Shown here: piece by piece, positions 48,216 to 59,700 of the stretch | Position numbering within the stretch: the first letter of the stretch is position 1 | Layout: the number at the start of each line of letters is the position of its first letter | DNA from: Aplidium turbinatum | Lineage: Eukaryota > Chordata > Ascidiacea > Aplousobranchia > Polyclinidae | Length of the DNA: 64,000 nucleotides | Assembly (NCBI GenBank): GCA_918807975.1 | Contig: OU964922.1 | Span: 26,896,329 to 26,960,328 of the forward strand | Direction of reading: 5' to 3' | The notes under the pieces: model-generated | Seen by the model: the letters and a program-made list of their open reading frames with translations, nothing else | Databases searched by the model: none | Told to the model about the DNA's origin: nothing | Translations under genes and position numbers: made by a program

Positions 48216-49385
48216 TTGCCTTCGAAACACCCCTTCACTAGGCTTGTTGTACTGTCGCATCATAATCGAAATGCGCACTGTGGAGTACAGCACACTTTGT
48301 TGTCTACGCGACAGAAGTTTTGGATCGCTAATGGTAATGCTTCCGTGAAGAGGTATCTTAATGATTGTGGTGTATGTGCGATTGAGAAAGCTCGGCCTAT
48401 AAGGCAGCTCATGTCTGATTTACCTTTGTCTCGCACAACTGCCCATAGGAAACCCTTTTTTGATTGCGGCTTAGACTATCTTGGACCATTGACATTTGTT
48501 GAAGGTAGGAGTCACAAAAAAGCTTGGGGACTCTTATTCACATGTATGGCATCTCGCGCTATTCATGTTGAGCTGGTTACGTCATTGTCGCTGAGTGATT
48601 TTTTACTTGCCTTTACAAGGTTTACAGATTTACGTGGGCAGGTTAATGCTATCTATTCCGATAATGGAAGTACCTTTCAGGCAGCATCTAAGAAGTTACC
48701 CGAGTTGATAGAATCAGCTGAATTTCACAACGCCCTGAGACAGAGAGAGATAAACTGGGAATTTATACCCCCGTATGCTCCGGCGCAAGGTGGCGCCTGG
48801 GAGGCAATGGTTAAACAATTTAAAATTGCATTTTTTCACATTTTGGACTCTTCAATTCGTAAGCCCAATTTTATTGAACTGCTTACGTACACAGGCAGTG
48901 CCGTTCGGATCGTGAACGAACGCCCTTTGGTACCTTTGAGTGACGACCCTAGGGATTTTACTGTCATCACCCCTGCCTCACTTTTGACCCCATACTTAGA
49001 CCCATACTGTGCTGTTGGGCAACCACATGATCGTGACCAATTAAGAAGGGATTATCGGTTCAATTTGTCACTTTCTCAGCAGTTTTGGAGTAAATGGATC
49101 GATTTTTACTTGCCAGGTCTTCAGGGCCGGAAAAAATGGCTAAAAATGGCCGAGAATTTGGAGCCTGGTCAACTTGTAGTGGTAGGTTCTCTCCAAGACA
49201 TTGGTAAACGTGGGAAGTATCAACTTGGGAGGGTGCATGAGGTAGTTCCACAAATTAGGAAAGGGAAGCCTGTGGTTCGTAGAGCCAAAGTTGCCGTCTG
49301 CAACTATGATGAGAGTACGGGGAAAGTAAAAGTAGACTACGTGTTGAGGGATATTTCGTGCCTCGCCCCCGTAAAGAACACCTAA
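48216..49385 (+). CDS. Integrase part of the BEL/Pao pol (fossil element)
   Basis: A 389-codon frame covers the BEL/Pao integrase: an N-terminal His/Cys zinc-binding region (LSHHNRNAHCGVQH, NDCGVCAIEKARP), the catalytic core around FFDCGLDYLGPL, NAIYSDNGSTF and PYAPAQGGAWEAMV, and the C-terminal DNA-binding region typical of the family. It belongs to the element 47458-50271 and is not a host gene. Confidence 0.92.
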   Translation: MPSKHPFTRLVVLSHHNRNAHCGVQHTLLSTRQKFWIANGNASVKRYLNDCGVCAIEKARPIRQLMSDLPLSRTTAHRKPFFDCGLDYLGPLTFVEGRSHKKAWGLLFTCMASRAIHVELVTSLSLSDFLLAFTRFTDLRGQVNAIYSDNGSTFQAASKKLPELIESAEFHNALRQREINWEFIPPYAPAQGGAWEAMVKQFKIAFFHILDSSIRKPNFIELLTYTGSAVRIVNERPLVPLSDDPRDFTVITPASLLTPYLDPYCAVGQPHDRDQLRRDYRFNLSLSQQFWSKWIDFYLPGLQGRKKWLKMAENLEPGQLVVVGSLQDIGKRGKYQLGRVHEVVPQIRKGKPVVRRAKVAVCNYDESTGKVKVDYVLRDISCLAPVKNT

Positions 49386-49691
49386 GTGTTAGGGTTTGAG
49401 CCTGGTTTTGTCTGCGGTGGCCGACCCTTGTCTGAGCCCAGAACAGTCGGTTATTATCGCAACAATTGTATATAGCGTCAATTTAGCGTGTACCTATGGT
49501 ACCAATTTCATGTATCATCGTGTTTATTCTTATTGCTGTTCATTCTTTGCATGCCCTTTGTATTTGCGTATTAACTTGAACGTGAGTGATTCAAACAATT
49601 AGTGTATCATGTGTTTTTATTCATTGGCTCACAATTGTCGTCAATTCTTTTTAGTTATGCCATGTCAGACTGTCATAACTAGGGGCCGCTA

Positions 49692-50271
49692 TGTTCCCGA
49701 CAATTTTCACCAAATCAAACGTCATATAAAAACCGTTCAAGTCTACTGAATATTACGTCATGGAAATTCCTAAAACATGAGCCAAAATTGCACCAGCGTT
49801 AATAAGACTTGTGTCAGACCTGTTTAAATCTGTTTGGACCTGTTTGGGCCTGTTTAAACATGAATGCATTGGTTCACTAGCTCGAACACCTGTTGAATGA
49901 CTTCATAATTGTTTTTCATTATTGCGTCACAGTACTGCATACGTGAATTTGAGATATTGATATCTATTCTGGTCATTCGTAAAAATGATTGTTTGAAAGT
50001 TGGCCGCACATTTAACTGTTGGCTTAGTGCTTGCTAGCTGGACAAAAGTTCCGTCTTTTATCCAAGTAATCTGTTGTGTAGTGACAGTTTAAGTGGTGTA
50101 CGCGTTGCACCCCCTCGTTTTTGGTAGCCGTGGGCTAATTTTTACATAAATACACTGTTTGAAAAGAAGTTCAAGTGTGTGTTTCTTCGGTCATTATATG
50201 CAGACGAAAGGATCCGGGAACTTTAAGTTACAATTTTCCCACGAAGAAATTATGGTTTACCGCTGTGACCA
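49692..50271 (+). repeat. 3' LTR of the BEL/Pao element
   Basis: 580 bases, TG...CA ends, followed by the GTAGG target duplication. Near-identity with the 5' LTR marks a recent insertion. Confidence 0.92.
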
Positions 50272-52197
50272 GTAGGTTCCGGTCAGACATTCCCGATGAG
50301 TACGAGACTGAGCTTGTTTCGAAAATCCAGTCTATGGAAAAAGCATTATTTGGCCTCACAACGAAAGACGTTCGTCGCCTTGCTTATGATTATGCTACCC
50401 AGATGGACATTAAACATAGGTTTAATACAGAAACGAAAATGGCTGGTCCAGACTGGCTTAATGGATTTATGTCTCGACATCCGGAACTGGCGATCCGCAA
50501 ACCTGAAGCCACTAATATCGCCAGAGCTGTAGGGTTTAATAAACCACAAGTAAAGAAATTTTTTGACATTTACCGCAGTGTGCTAACTAGCCACCAATAC
50601 AGCCCAACGCGTGTCTGGAACATGGATGAGACTGGGATATCTAACGTTCACAAGCCTGCAAACATCATTGCTACCAAAGGTGCCAGAGAAGTGGGCAAAA
50701 TAACTAGTGGAGAAAAGGGGAAGACCGTAACCGTAATATGTGCCACGAATGCTGCAGGATCGTACATACCCCCAATGTTTATATTTCCCAGAAAGCGCAT
50801 GGTGGATGCTCTCATGAACGAGGCACCTGCTGGAGCAATTGGCCATTGTACGGATAGTGGTTGGACCGACGAGCAAGCGTTTTTGAAATGGCTGAAACTC
50901 TTTGCTACAATTGCAAAACCATCACAGGAGGAAAAACACATCATCATACTTAATGGTCATCACAGCCACAAAACACTTGCAGCTATAGAGTTCTCCCGTT
51001 CTATTGGGATTGAACTTCTCACTCTTCCACCTCATTGCTCTCACAAAATGCAGTCGTTGGATAGAACATTTTTCAAATCTTTGAAAAGCGCGTATAATGC
51101 TTCTGCCGACACTTGGATGGTTGCCAATCAAGGAAAAAGAATCAGCTTCTTTGAGATTGCCAAAATATTTGCAGTGGCATATAATAAATCAGCTACGATT
51201 GAGAAGTCAGTTAATGGCTTTAGGACATGTGGTCTTTGGCCCTTTAACGACGACATCTTCTGCGATGATAACTTTGCTGCATCTGCTCTTACTGATGAGC
51301 CAGAACCACACCTAGAAAACTTTGTAGAATGCCATCAAAACGATTTTTCTGTTACTCCAAATTTATCTCTTTCTAAAGGTCAACAACATCCAGAGCAATC
51401 TGCTTCCGTCGGTACAGATGAAGAGCCACAACGACAAACAGCCAGCCATCAAAGAGAAGACACAACACATGATCAAGAAGATAGCATACAGCATCCAGAA
51501 ATGTCGGCATCAGACGAAGAACAACAAGCAAGGTTCAACGATGTCGATACAATAGCAGGGAACCTGAATGATGTGCCATGTTCCTCTTCACGTGAAGATG
51601 CACGATCACTAGCAATCAACATTGTTACAGCCAAACGAACGCTGTTTGAATTATGCAAACCTGTAAAATCTATAACCAAACGCACACGAACACGTGTCCC
51701 GCAGCAGTCGAATCTCCTAACATCTTCCCCTTACAAAAACTTGCTGAAAGAAAAGCAAAAAACTGGTGCAAGTAGGCCAAAGGTGAATATGCAAAAAAGA
51801 AAGCAGCTCGTATTTAAACAAAGAAGCAAGAAACAAAAATTGTCCGTCCAGAAAAACACTGTTGATGAAAGTTCAGAGGATGAAGAATGGCCATGCCTCG
51901 TGTGTGGAGCAGGGCCTCCGAGAGAAGTCAGCACTGGTCGGGAAACAACACGAAAAATGGGCCCCATAATATTTTTTAGCAAATATTGCATTGCATGTTC
52001 GTGTTAAGCTGAAATTAGCCTACCCTACTTTCCTCAGCATAAAAAGAACTTCGTTCAATGTAAAAATCACCAATGTATACTCACTGGATCACACTTGAAG
52101 CAAAATTGCCATTGAGGCAAACTATTTTGTCTAGAAAGCCTTGTAAACACACAATAGGCCGACAGGCAGGGAAAATAGTTCAACCAAGTATTTAATT

Positions 52198-52420
52198 CAT
52201 GAGTGTCAAATCTTTTTCCCACGCGAGCCAGATTTGATAATAGGCTAAGTGTTCGCGGCCAACAGCCACAATAATTTTACTGAAAACTGCAAGTTGAATT
52301 TATATGATTTTTGTATGTCTGCAGGCCAAAAATAACACATTGTACAACAACAGGCGCGGGCCATACAAAAACGTCTCGTGGGCCGGAGTTGGCCCGCGGG
52401 CCGGACTTTGGACATCCCTG
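52198..52420. mobile_element. Small hAT MITE nested in the hAT element
   Basis: The exact 8-bp duplication ATTTAATT is at 52190-52197 and 52421-52428. Ends are CATGAGTGTCAAATC and, reversed, CAGGGATGTCCAAAGTC. The GC-rich stretch GGCCCGCGGGCCGG near the right end is typical of this hAT group. 223 bases, non-coding. Confidence 0.85.
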
Positions 52421-53569
52421 ATTTAATTCAACCCTTTCTGGACTTTTTGCAATGCAAAGTTACGGATCACAGCATCAAATGATAAAATTTTGCGACGTCT
52501 GAATTGATCCACAACATGTAGCCTACTAGTATACTTAGGCTTTTATAGTTAGGCTTGTCAATCGGTTTTGCGTCATAGGCCTACTGGAGCGCAAACAATT
52601 CTTTACAAATTTCAGTAATTGTTAAAACCGTGTTCTCAAAGCACAACCGTTGGATGTAGCTACCAGTAGGCTACACAAAAAAAATCATAACAAAACTATT
52701 TGGAAAAACCTTTCGAAAGTTGCAATCAATGATTCCTTGTGTAGAGATTATGGGGTGGTTCGTTCTGGTTTGCAGCTGAAGTTTGCTGTGTGGCTTTCTG
52801 TCAAAAGTACCACTCATCCAAAATGTCTTGAAAAATGTCATTGTTGTAGCCTACAAATGGTTTAAATTTGTCGCACATACCCGCAACTGCACAACAGACA
52901 TACGATGAAATTTTCATGGAATTTCAAATTCATCGACGATATGTTTAAGTTTGTTGATACATTTGTCAATTTCAACAACTATCGAATCCTTTGCAATGTA
53001 CGGTAGAATACATTTCCTTCGAATGATTCAGCTAGTTAAGTGGAGTTATAAAATCGTTCTGTCCTCAGGAAAACAAAGTTATTTTCTTTTAAATTTATAA
53101 TTGCCACTGCAACTTTAGCTTGCGAGTAGTAGCCTACTCTTCTCAGCTTTCTCTTACTTAGATTACATCTTCTTTTAATTTCATTAAATTCATCAGTGAA
53201 TCTTGTTTAGGACCGTAACCCACATAATGCAAAGCAGTCACAAATTTAAAACTGCTAGTTGTAGGCTACTTTAGCATTGACTCAGCTTCCGGCCAAGCTC
53301 TTGTTGGTTCCAACTTGATGCATTTAAGAAACGTCTTTAGAGCTCCAATTGCAAAAAGGGTAATGTAAAGCATTGGGTTTGACTGCACCACGCCTTGATT
53401 ACATATTCTCGAAGTCAGTTTTCTTTGCAAGATGACAGGACAGCTTTCTTTAGATTTTTCAGAATTTTTCCTCTGACTGGGCTATAACTTAAAAGATGCC
53501 ACAAGCTTACAGATAAATCAATTACTCCAAAAATGATAAGACATTTGAACAACACTGTCCGTAGGCAAC

Positions 53570-54000
53570 ATTATGAATTCCAACTAGATTTAAGCAACAA
53601 CATCCATAAACACAAAAACTCAAATAAAGAAAAAACTCACTACCTTCCAAAATCACATCATGAGAAGCATGACCACCAAAAGTCTACTTGACCACACGAA
53701 AACAGACCATCTTTTAACTATGACAAAAATTACATCCAATTGAGGTAATAAGTTAATAAAATCAAAAGTTTTAAAACTGTTCGACCACTCTAAAAGATCA
53801 CAATTCGGAATCAGCAAAGTTTGCACAGAAGGAAAAGTAGAAGGAAAAAGAAAACGTAGCAGACAACCAAAACGATGGCAAGACGACATCTAACCATGGA
53901 CCGGACTCAACTTGGCGACACTGGGCGAGCTGAATCAAAATCGCCACTCTTGGAAGCAAATAACTCATGTTGATGCGCAATCTGCTGCAGGCGGAGGAGA
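53570..54000 (+). repeat. LINE 3' fragment within the hAT element
   Basis: Plus-strand translation near 53820-53980 gives GKRKRSRQPKRWQDDI and, after a stop, WTGLNLATLGELNQNRHSW. This is the Arg-rich plus Trp block found after the reverse transcriptase in many LINEs. Stops and lack of RT motifs show a short decayed tail. Exact borders are uncertain. Confidence 0.6.
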
Positions 54001-55334
54001 TAAAGTTACAACATCCTATGCCTGTCCAACGCAGATTTTGAAGTTAAGGTTCAGTTGTCAAGCAAAAATAGTTCCCTCTTAGCTAAAACAGCGCCAGTTT
54101 TCAAGTTGAAACTATCAATACAATCGAAACCGTTCAGTGATACAGAAATCATTTCAGCTTCAGATTTTACGTCTTGAAGCTGTTCAACATCGCCTACCTT
54201 AACACGAAAATGATTTGTTCTTGATAAGAAGCATCGAGAGTGGCATTTGCAATGATTGAGAAATACTTGGAACTACGCACTTCATTTAAGAACTTGTTAA
54301 TTATTTAGTCGGTACGTTTTTACTTTAGTACTAAAAATGGGCCCCCCTCAAAAGTACAAAAACAAAAAACTACTCGTTTTTCCTTTACAATGTTTTGCTA
54401 GGGGGTAAACTGGCCCGACTTCCCCCCCCCCTCTCGGAGCCACTGGTGTGGAGAGCCATTTTGTAATAGCAGACCAGGTGAAGGATGGATCCAATGTGTT
54501 TCATGCCGGTTGTGGGCCCATGAAGAATGCACACCTGGAGAACCATTGTACACTAGATGTCAAAACTGTGATTCAGATGACGAAGACAACTAGAATCCGA
54601 CTTTAATCATGTTGCCTATTGGCTTGTCATTGTTAACACTGAATCCATTTTCCATAAGACTTGCATCATTTTAATGTTGAGAGAGACTTTTTTTTATCAA
54701 CAAATAATTTCTGTACTGTAGGCTGCCATTTTAAGTGAATGAAGTATTACTTTTCATGTGCTTTAAAAATAGTTAGCCCACGAATTCCACTACAGTAGGC
54801 CTACTTCATACTCTTGTTCGTATGTTTATGAAATAGTCCATTTTTATTTATTACACATCCAAACATCCTTTGTCCCGAAAATTAAACGACAATAATGAAT
54901 AGAATATTGGCCTACAACAGGATTATCATAAAGGGATGAACAAAATACTACAAAAAACAGTGTTTATGTAGATTGCAATAAATTGCAGTATGACGTATCA
55001 TTATGGGGTAAAGCGCCTCCCTATAGGCTATTTACCCCAGCTGCGGGGTAAGAAGCCCCTTTGACTAAAAATATATTTTTTAATTTTTTTCTTAAAAATG
55101 TGAATGCTGCAGCCACATAACTAAACGCTTTTCATTCAGTTGCATTTCTTACGCAGTTTAACATAAAAACTCTTGGTTTAGCAAATCAATGTGCTGAGTT
55201 ATGTCGTTTTGTCCTTAAGGGGGGCTCTTTACCCCAGTCTACCCTACTGCATTGCCTTGGACCATAGGGCAGCAGACTAAAGGGAATCTTAGTTTCTCGG
55301 TCTGTTTTTCTTCATGTAAATCTACGAAAGCAGG

Positions 55335-55430
55335 TTGGCTGCATGACAGCGATAAGAGCGCCTACACGACTTCGAAAGGACGCCGGTTCGATACCTACCC
55401 TGAGCAAGCAACTGTCTTTCAGCAATATTC
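55335..55430 (+). repeat. SINE family 2, head fragment
   Basis: GGCTGCATGACAGCGATAAG and ACGCCGGTTCGATACC match the tRNA-like head of the SINE at 15661-15913. The body is short or missing. It starts about 90 bases beyond the pogo-like element. Confidence 0.6.
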
Positions 55431-55776
55431 TTTTGTTTGATTCCCTTCTACTGTGAGCCTAAATCTTCAACCACTGAGATGAAAATATGACAAAAAAATG
55501 AAAGCATTAATCAAGTCAATTTACTTGAACAAGTAAACTCAAGTGAAGAAAACCAACTGCAAGCCAATTCATTTCGAAACCACAAGTCAAGTTTATTTTC
55601 CGATATTTTCGTCTGTTGCGAAGTCCTTAGATTGTGGTCAGTTTGATGCAAAAGCATGTCATGCTTACGATAAAATAAATTAATCTTCCGAATTTTACGA
55701 ACCTTAGTGTTTCTGAAACTGTTTTTTTCAACTGATTGACCTTTCTGAGACTATTGATTTTGTAGATTTTATGACT

Positions 55777-55866
55777 ACCCAGCCAGTAAATCAGTTGTTT
55801 TTTACATTGATTCGACGTCTGCATATGTTAAATCAATGTGGCAAACAACTGATTTGCTGGTTAGGT
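55777..55866. repeat. Imperfect 90-base hairpin
   Basis: AGTAAATCAGTTGTTT pairs with AAACAACTGATTTGCT, and ACATTGATT with AATCAATGT, with an outer CCAGCCAG/CTGGTTAGG. The loop is about 20 bases around GACGTCTGCATATG. Size and shape would suit either a micro-MITE or a microRNA precursor; neither is shown. Confidence 0.5.
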
Positions 55867-55869
55867 AAA

Positions 55870-56781
55870 TGTCCATACAGAGTTTTTCCAGCAAATTATG
55901 AAAAAGAAAGCATGCAGTTAGCAGCGTATTGACAGGAAGGGTTGTCAGAGCATCATCAACAACCTTGCACAACACCAAGAATACATCGTGGCATGGCATT
56001 TAAGTAGAGTTCGGAACGTGTAATGTACAACATTTACGTATTCTGCCAATATCAGAACAGTAACTGTAACAAAATGAACAACTTGCTCATCGAGAAAAAT
56101 TGCGAATATTTTACTTTTCCATAATTGAGATACTGTATTGAGCTTGTCACACTTGCTAAATTAACATTTGTGCGCAAGGGCGTACGCAGGATTTCCTTCA
56201 AGGGAACATTCCTTCTTTTTAGAAAAACGCTCATTAGCTTATAAAATTAAAGCCAGGATAGGATGACCATACTCAGCGTACATTTACGATACCAATTTCC
56301 GAATTTGCAAAAGCTGAGGTTACTTCGGATAAATTGTGGATTGAAAGCAAATAATTTGATCGAAAATGAGGCAAAGAAACTCGGCGACTTCGTTGAAAGC
56401 AGCCGCATCGCTGGTTTAAAATTTAATCTTCAAAGAAAGTTTCGAAGAGGGGAACATACTGTAGCCCGATCGCCTCTCTTGCGTACTCAATTGTTTATGC
56501 ATATGCGGGTAAACGCTTGGTCATGTACTGTATGATGCCAAGACAAATAAAAGTTTTGTGTTACTTGTCAAAAGATTAAATATACTTAAAAAACTTTTTC
56601 AGAAATGGAATCGAAGGTTAATTTCAAACACACAACGTTATAAGAAAAAAACAAAGCGATGAAATGCCACTTAATTAAAGACATCGCCAAATTGTAATTA
56701 TTTGCACTTCAAATATTTACAACTTGATATGCCGATCTGTATATCATTTAGCTGCAAAGATCCACCAGGGTCAAGGCTAGC
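55870..56781. other. Stretch downstream of the P450 gene
   Basis: No supported coding exon. The plus frame at 56263-56535 has no recognised domain. No convincing AATAAA for the P450 was found on the minus strand here. Confidence 0.35.
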
Positions 56782-59700
56782 TCAATTTGCTTCCAGAGGT
56801 TGGATTTTCAGAAAGATCTCTTTCTTTGGTCGCATGCTTGCTTTCAATGTCACATCAAGCGGTGGTGCCTGCGTAAAGTAAGAAACAACTGTAACAATAA
56901 TAGACTATGGGTGAATGTTTCACTCAAATTCAAACCTATTGCTAATAACTTTCTTAAAATTTTAAACCAAATAATTCATCTACTAAATCTTATAGCAGGG
57001 ATAGAGATGTGAGCCGTTTTTGTTGTTCTTGTTTTTTGTTTTTTTTAAAACATGTATTTTTTTGAAGAAAAATAATAAAAAAAGATCGTTTTTTTATTGC
57101 ACCAACAGTCTGTCTAAAATTTAAATGTTGAAACTAAATTTGTATGTTTACTTTTGTGAAATATTTGTTCCGAAATGATCAAGACATTGATAAGTTGCCA
57201 AAATAAAACTTTGTAACTAAACTTTTCATTAAAATCTTTTTTAACTTCACCAATGATCCAAAAGCATGCTTAGTGTGATAAATTATCAAAAAAAGTATAC
57301 AGTATCACACTAAAATTGGCAAATTCAAGTTTATTAAATTGAAATTGAAAGAGCTTGATTTTGTCAATTTAGTGGCACTGTCTACTTTTTTTATTGATAA
57401 ATTAACCTGTATCAGCCGAGTAGTTTGTAGACTCACCAATAATTAGACTTTAAGGAACATCATAATACTCATCATAATAGGCTATACAATGAAAAAAATG
57501 ACTGGAATAAAAGATATAAACAAACAAATAAAAGAAATTACGACAAGCAACAAAGGAGGTTGACTATTAACATGGCAGCTGTAACTCAACACTTTCTTTT
57601 GCATTTTTTTGTTATGATAAATAAAAACAGTTGCTACGGTCCTTGAAAAGATGTATAAAACGATAGGAAATAGTATAAAAAGCAAAAAAATAAAACGAAT
57701 AAAAATGTTTTTAACCATCCCTAAGCGGGGTGAGCAATGGGCGGGCCGCGGGAATCATGCAGCCATTTTCTACTTTTCGTGTGGCTCATTTTTTTCTTCC
57801 AGCTAACATTCACATGCAATAATACTTCACATCTGCATTTTCTTGTAGTAATTTTTAAGTAAATTTAAAAATACAAATCTGTGCTTATTTACAGTGTGCC
57901 AGCTTAACATAACTCACCGGAGTGTCATCACATGCACTGAGATCAAAATCTTGAAGAATCTTGCAAATAGCAACTTTCACTTCAAGTATAGCAAGCCTCA
58001 TGCCAATGCAATTGCGAGGACCTACACCAAACGGTTGAAAAATGACCGGATCAATTTTACTCATGTCTTCGAATCTGAAAATTACGATCTTGAATTAAAA
58101 TTTGAGTTTGGTTTGGTTGAGAAATACTTTGTAACTTTGGTTTCCAAAAAAAAAAAATGGCGGCAACTTGTAAATTCATTTTTCAAAGATTGCTTCAGCT
58201 GAAAGTGGGTTTATTCTGCAAATGCCTACAAGAAAGGGTTTACACAGCAGTGAAACACTTCACTTTGATTGAGATGGTATAGATTTTATCTTTATTTTAA
58301 CCTTTACCCAACTGCTGTTCTTTGAGAGGATAAACTTGTCATATCTTGTCAGTCCTTGTCAGTCCCATATTTAATTTCTGTGGCTTTAGGCCTATATCTT
58401 GAAAACATTCCTAGACAAACAACCAGTTCTTTTACATTGAGGCAAGGTCTGCAGCTTTTTTTAAATCATTAAATCATTGCAAAAGAGGACTGATTGTTTG
58501 GCTGGATTATGATTCAGCAAATGGTTCTTGCCTTTCAGGTTTAAATTCCCATGGCGAGTCCCAATACTCTTCGTCATGGTTCATTCCGTAAATAGGAATC
58601 TCTACTTGCATTCCAGCTGGGATATGTATATTGTCGATCGTGATGTCTTTACTGCAGTGTCGCATACTCCTTCACACATGAAAAAAATCGGCATCATGCA
58701 CTTTTAACAGCCATCTTTATGCATGTTGAAAACACAATGCAACTTGCCACTCTTAAGGGAAAAAAATCATCAAACCTACATAATATCATCAGTCATCACA
58801 CTTTTAACCTTTATGCAAAATATCAATTTTTTAGCGTCTTACCTGGGAAGGGCACCATAAAGCCTTTGAGATTCCTTCATGCACATATCCAAAAACTTGA
58901 GATCGTTCACAGCTTCAAAGGTCAAGCCACCCTGTTTGAAATCAAATTTAAAACACGTATCCTACTTTCAAAGCTCGTCCAACAAACTGGAAGTTATGCA
59001 TAGCCTACGTCTACGTGTAGTTCTGTAACCTATAAGCTAAAAAGTCTATATCCAAAATAAACCAGGACTAACAGTTGTATTCATCTCTTAGCCGATTTGC
59101 TTCTTACATGTTTTTCAACAATTCTTTTTATTTCGTTTCGAACTTTCTCTTGGGCTTCTTTGTACATGGCAAGACAGTAAGCAAGAAATGTGATTGTAAT
59201 TGCTGTCGTTTCGTACCCAGCAAGCATCATCAGTACAGAGTTGCCTATGATTTCAGATCGTGTCAGGCCTAAAAATATTAAGCTCAAGGGATTAGTTATT
59301 TCTTGAGAAACGTAAGACACTGGTGAGAACGTAAGACAGTGTTTGTATATTTTGTTTTATTATCTTTATCCTGCATTGCGGGAAAGCGGACTTGAGCGCT
59401 ATGCATCGGTGTAAGCCTTCCGACGTACACCGACCCACGCTGCAGCCGACTGCAATATCTGTTTCCGGTTGTCTACTCTACTTATGATTTAAAATTGGTA
59501 TTACCCATTACTCGAAATCGATCACTGGGTAGAGGCAATTATCGTAAAGTTTCTTGCCCAGAGAAACAACAGCAAGTGCGGGTGGCTGGAGTCGAACATG
59601 CAGGCTCTCGACTGCGAGCCCAACGCGCTAACGTAAAACAGTAGTCGCTAAAGTTGACGACATCAAGTTTCTCCTTCTTCTGAACCTTGCGGCAACCTAC

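Larger units (their letters stand above)
47458..50271 (+). mobile_element. BEL/Pao LTR retroelement, internally incomplete, young
   Basis: Fossil LTR element inserted in the pogo-like transposase region. The 5-bp target duplication GTAGG lies at 47453-47457 and 50272-50276. LTRs are 47458-48036 and 49692-50271, each beginning TGTTCCCGAC and ending TGTGACCA. They differ at only about two positions in 580, so the insertion is recent. The internal part is about 1.65 kb, far below the 5-7 kb usual for the family. It shows only the integrase end of pol; gag, protease and reverse transcriptase parts are not present. It is broken. Confidence 0.93.
51910..54445 (-). mobile_element. hAT transposon inserted in the pogo transposase
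   Basis: Exact 8-bp duplication GTGTGGAG at 51902-51909 and 54446-54453. Ends CAGGGCCTCCGAGAG and, reversed, CAGTGGCTCCGAGAG form the terminal inverted repeats. On the minus strand near 54200-54310 a decayed transposase is visible (FLNEVRSSKYFSIIANATLD, then QEQIIFVLR), matching the DUF4371-type hAT core. A second eroded block lies near 53170-53340. It carries a small hAT MITE (52198-52420) and a LINE tail (about 53570-54000). Confidence 0.88.
47266..54593 (+). pseudogene. pogo-like transposase split by two insertions
   Basis: Three coding pieces lie in order. 47266-47457 encodes a psq-type helix-turn-helix (LKSTAKAYGISPRTLRRH). 50272-51909 encodes the CENP-B-type helix-turn-helix (AGPDWLNGFMSRHPEL) and the DDE_1 domain, with WNMDETGI (first Asp), IILNGHHSHK and LPPHCSHKMQSLD (third Asp). 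54447-54593 encodes a Cys/His PHD-like tail (WIQCVSCRLWAHEEC). The second catalytic Asp, usual in ILDGHxSH, is Asn. Two element insertions separate the pieces. It cannot be made as one protein and would lack a catalytic acid. Confidence 0.9.
46714..55244 (+). mobile_element. pogo/Tigger-like DNA transposon with nested insertions
   Basis: Both ends carry an inverted repeat with ACTGGGGTAAAGAGCCC (GGTAA- at left, GGGTAG- at right), directly flanked by TA (46712-46713 and 55245-55246), the Tc1/mariner/pogo target. Subterminal GGGGTAAGAAGCC and TTTACCCCAG words repeat at 47078-47155 and 55003-55060. Taking away the BEL/Pao (47458-50271) and hAT (51910-54445) insertions with one copy of each duplication leaves about 3.2 kb, normal for pogo. 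It encodes the split transposase 47266-54593. Confidence 0.92.

Noticed and set aside
57894-59272. Plus-strand open frames overlapping the P450 region
   Set aside because: They run antisense to P450 exons whose minus-strand reading gives the I helix, K helix and haem loop.
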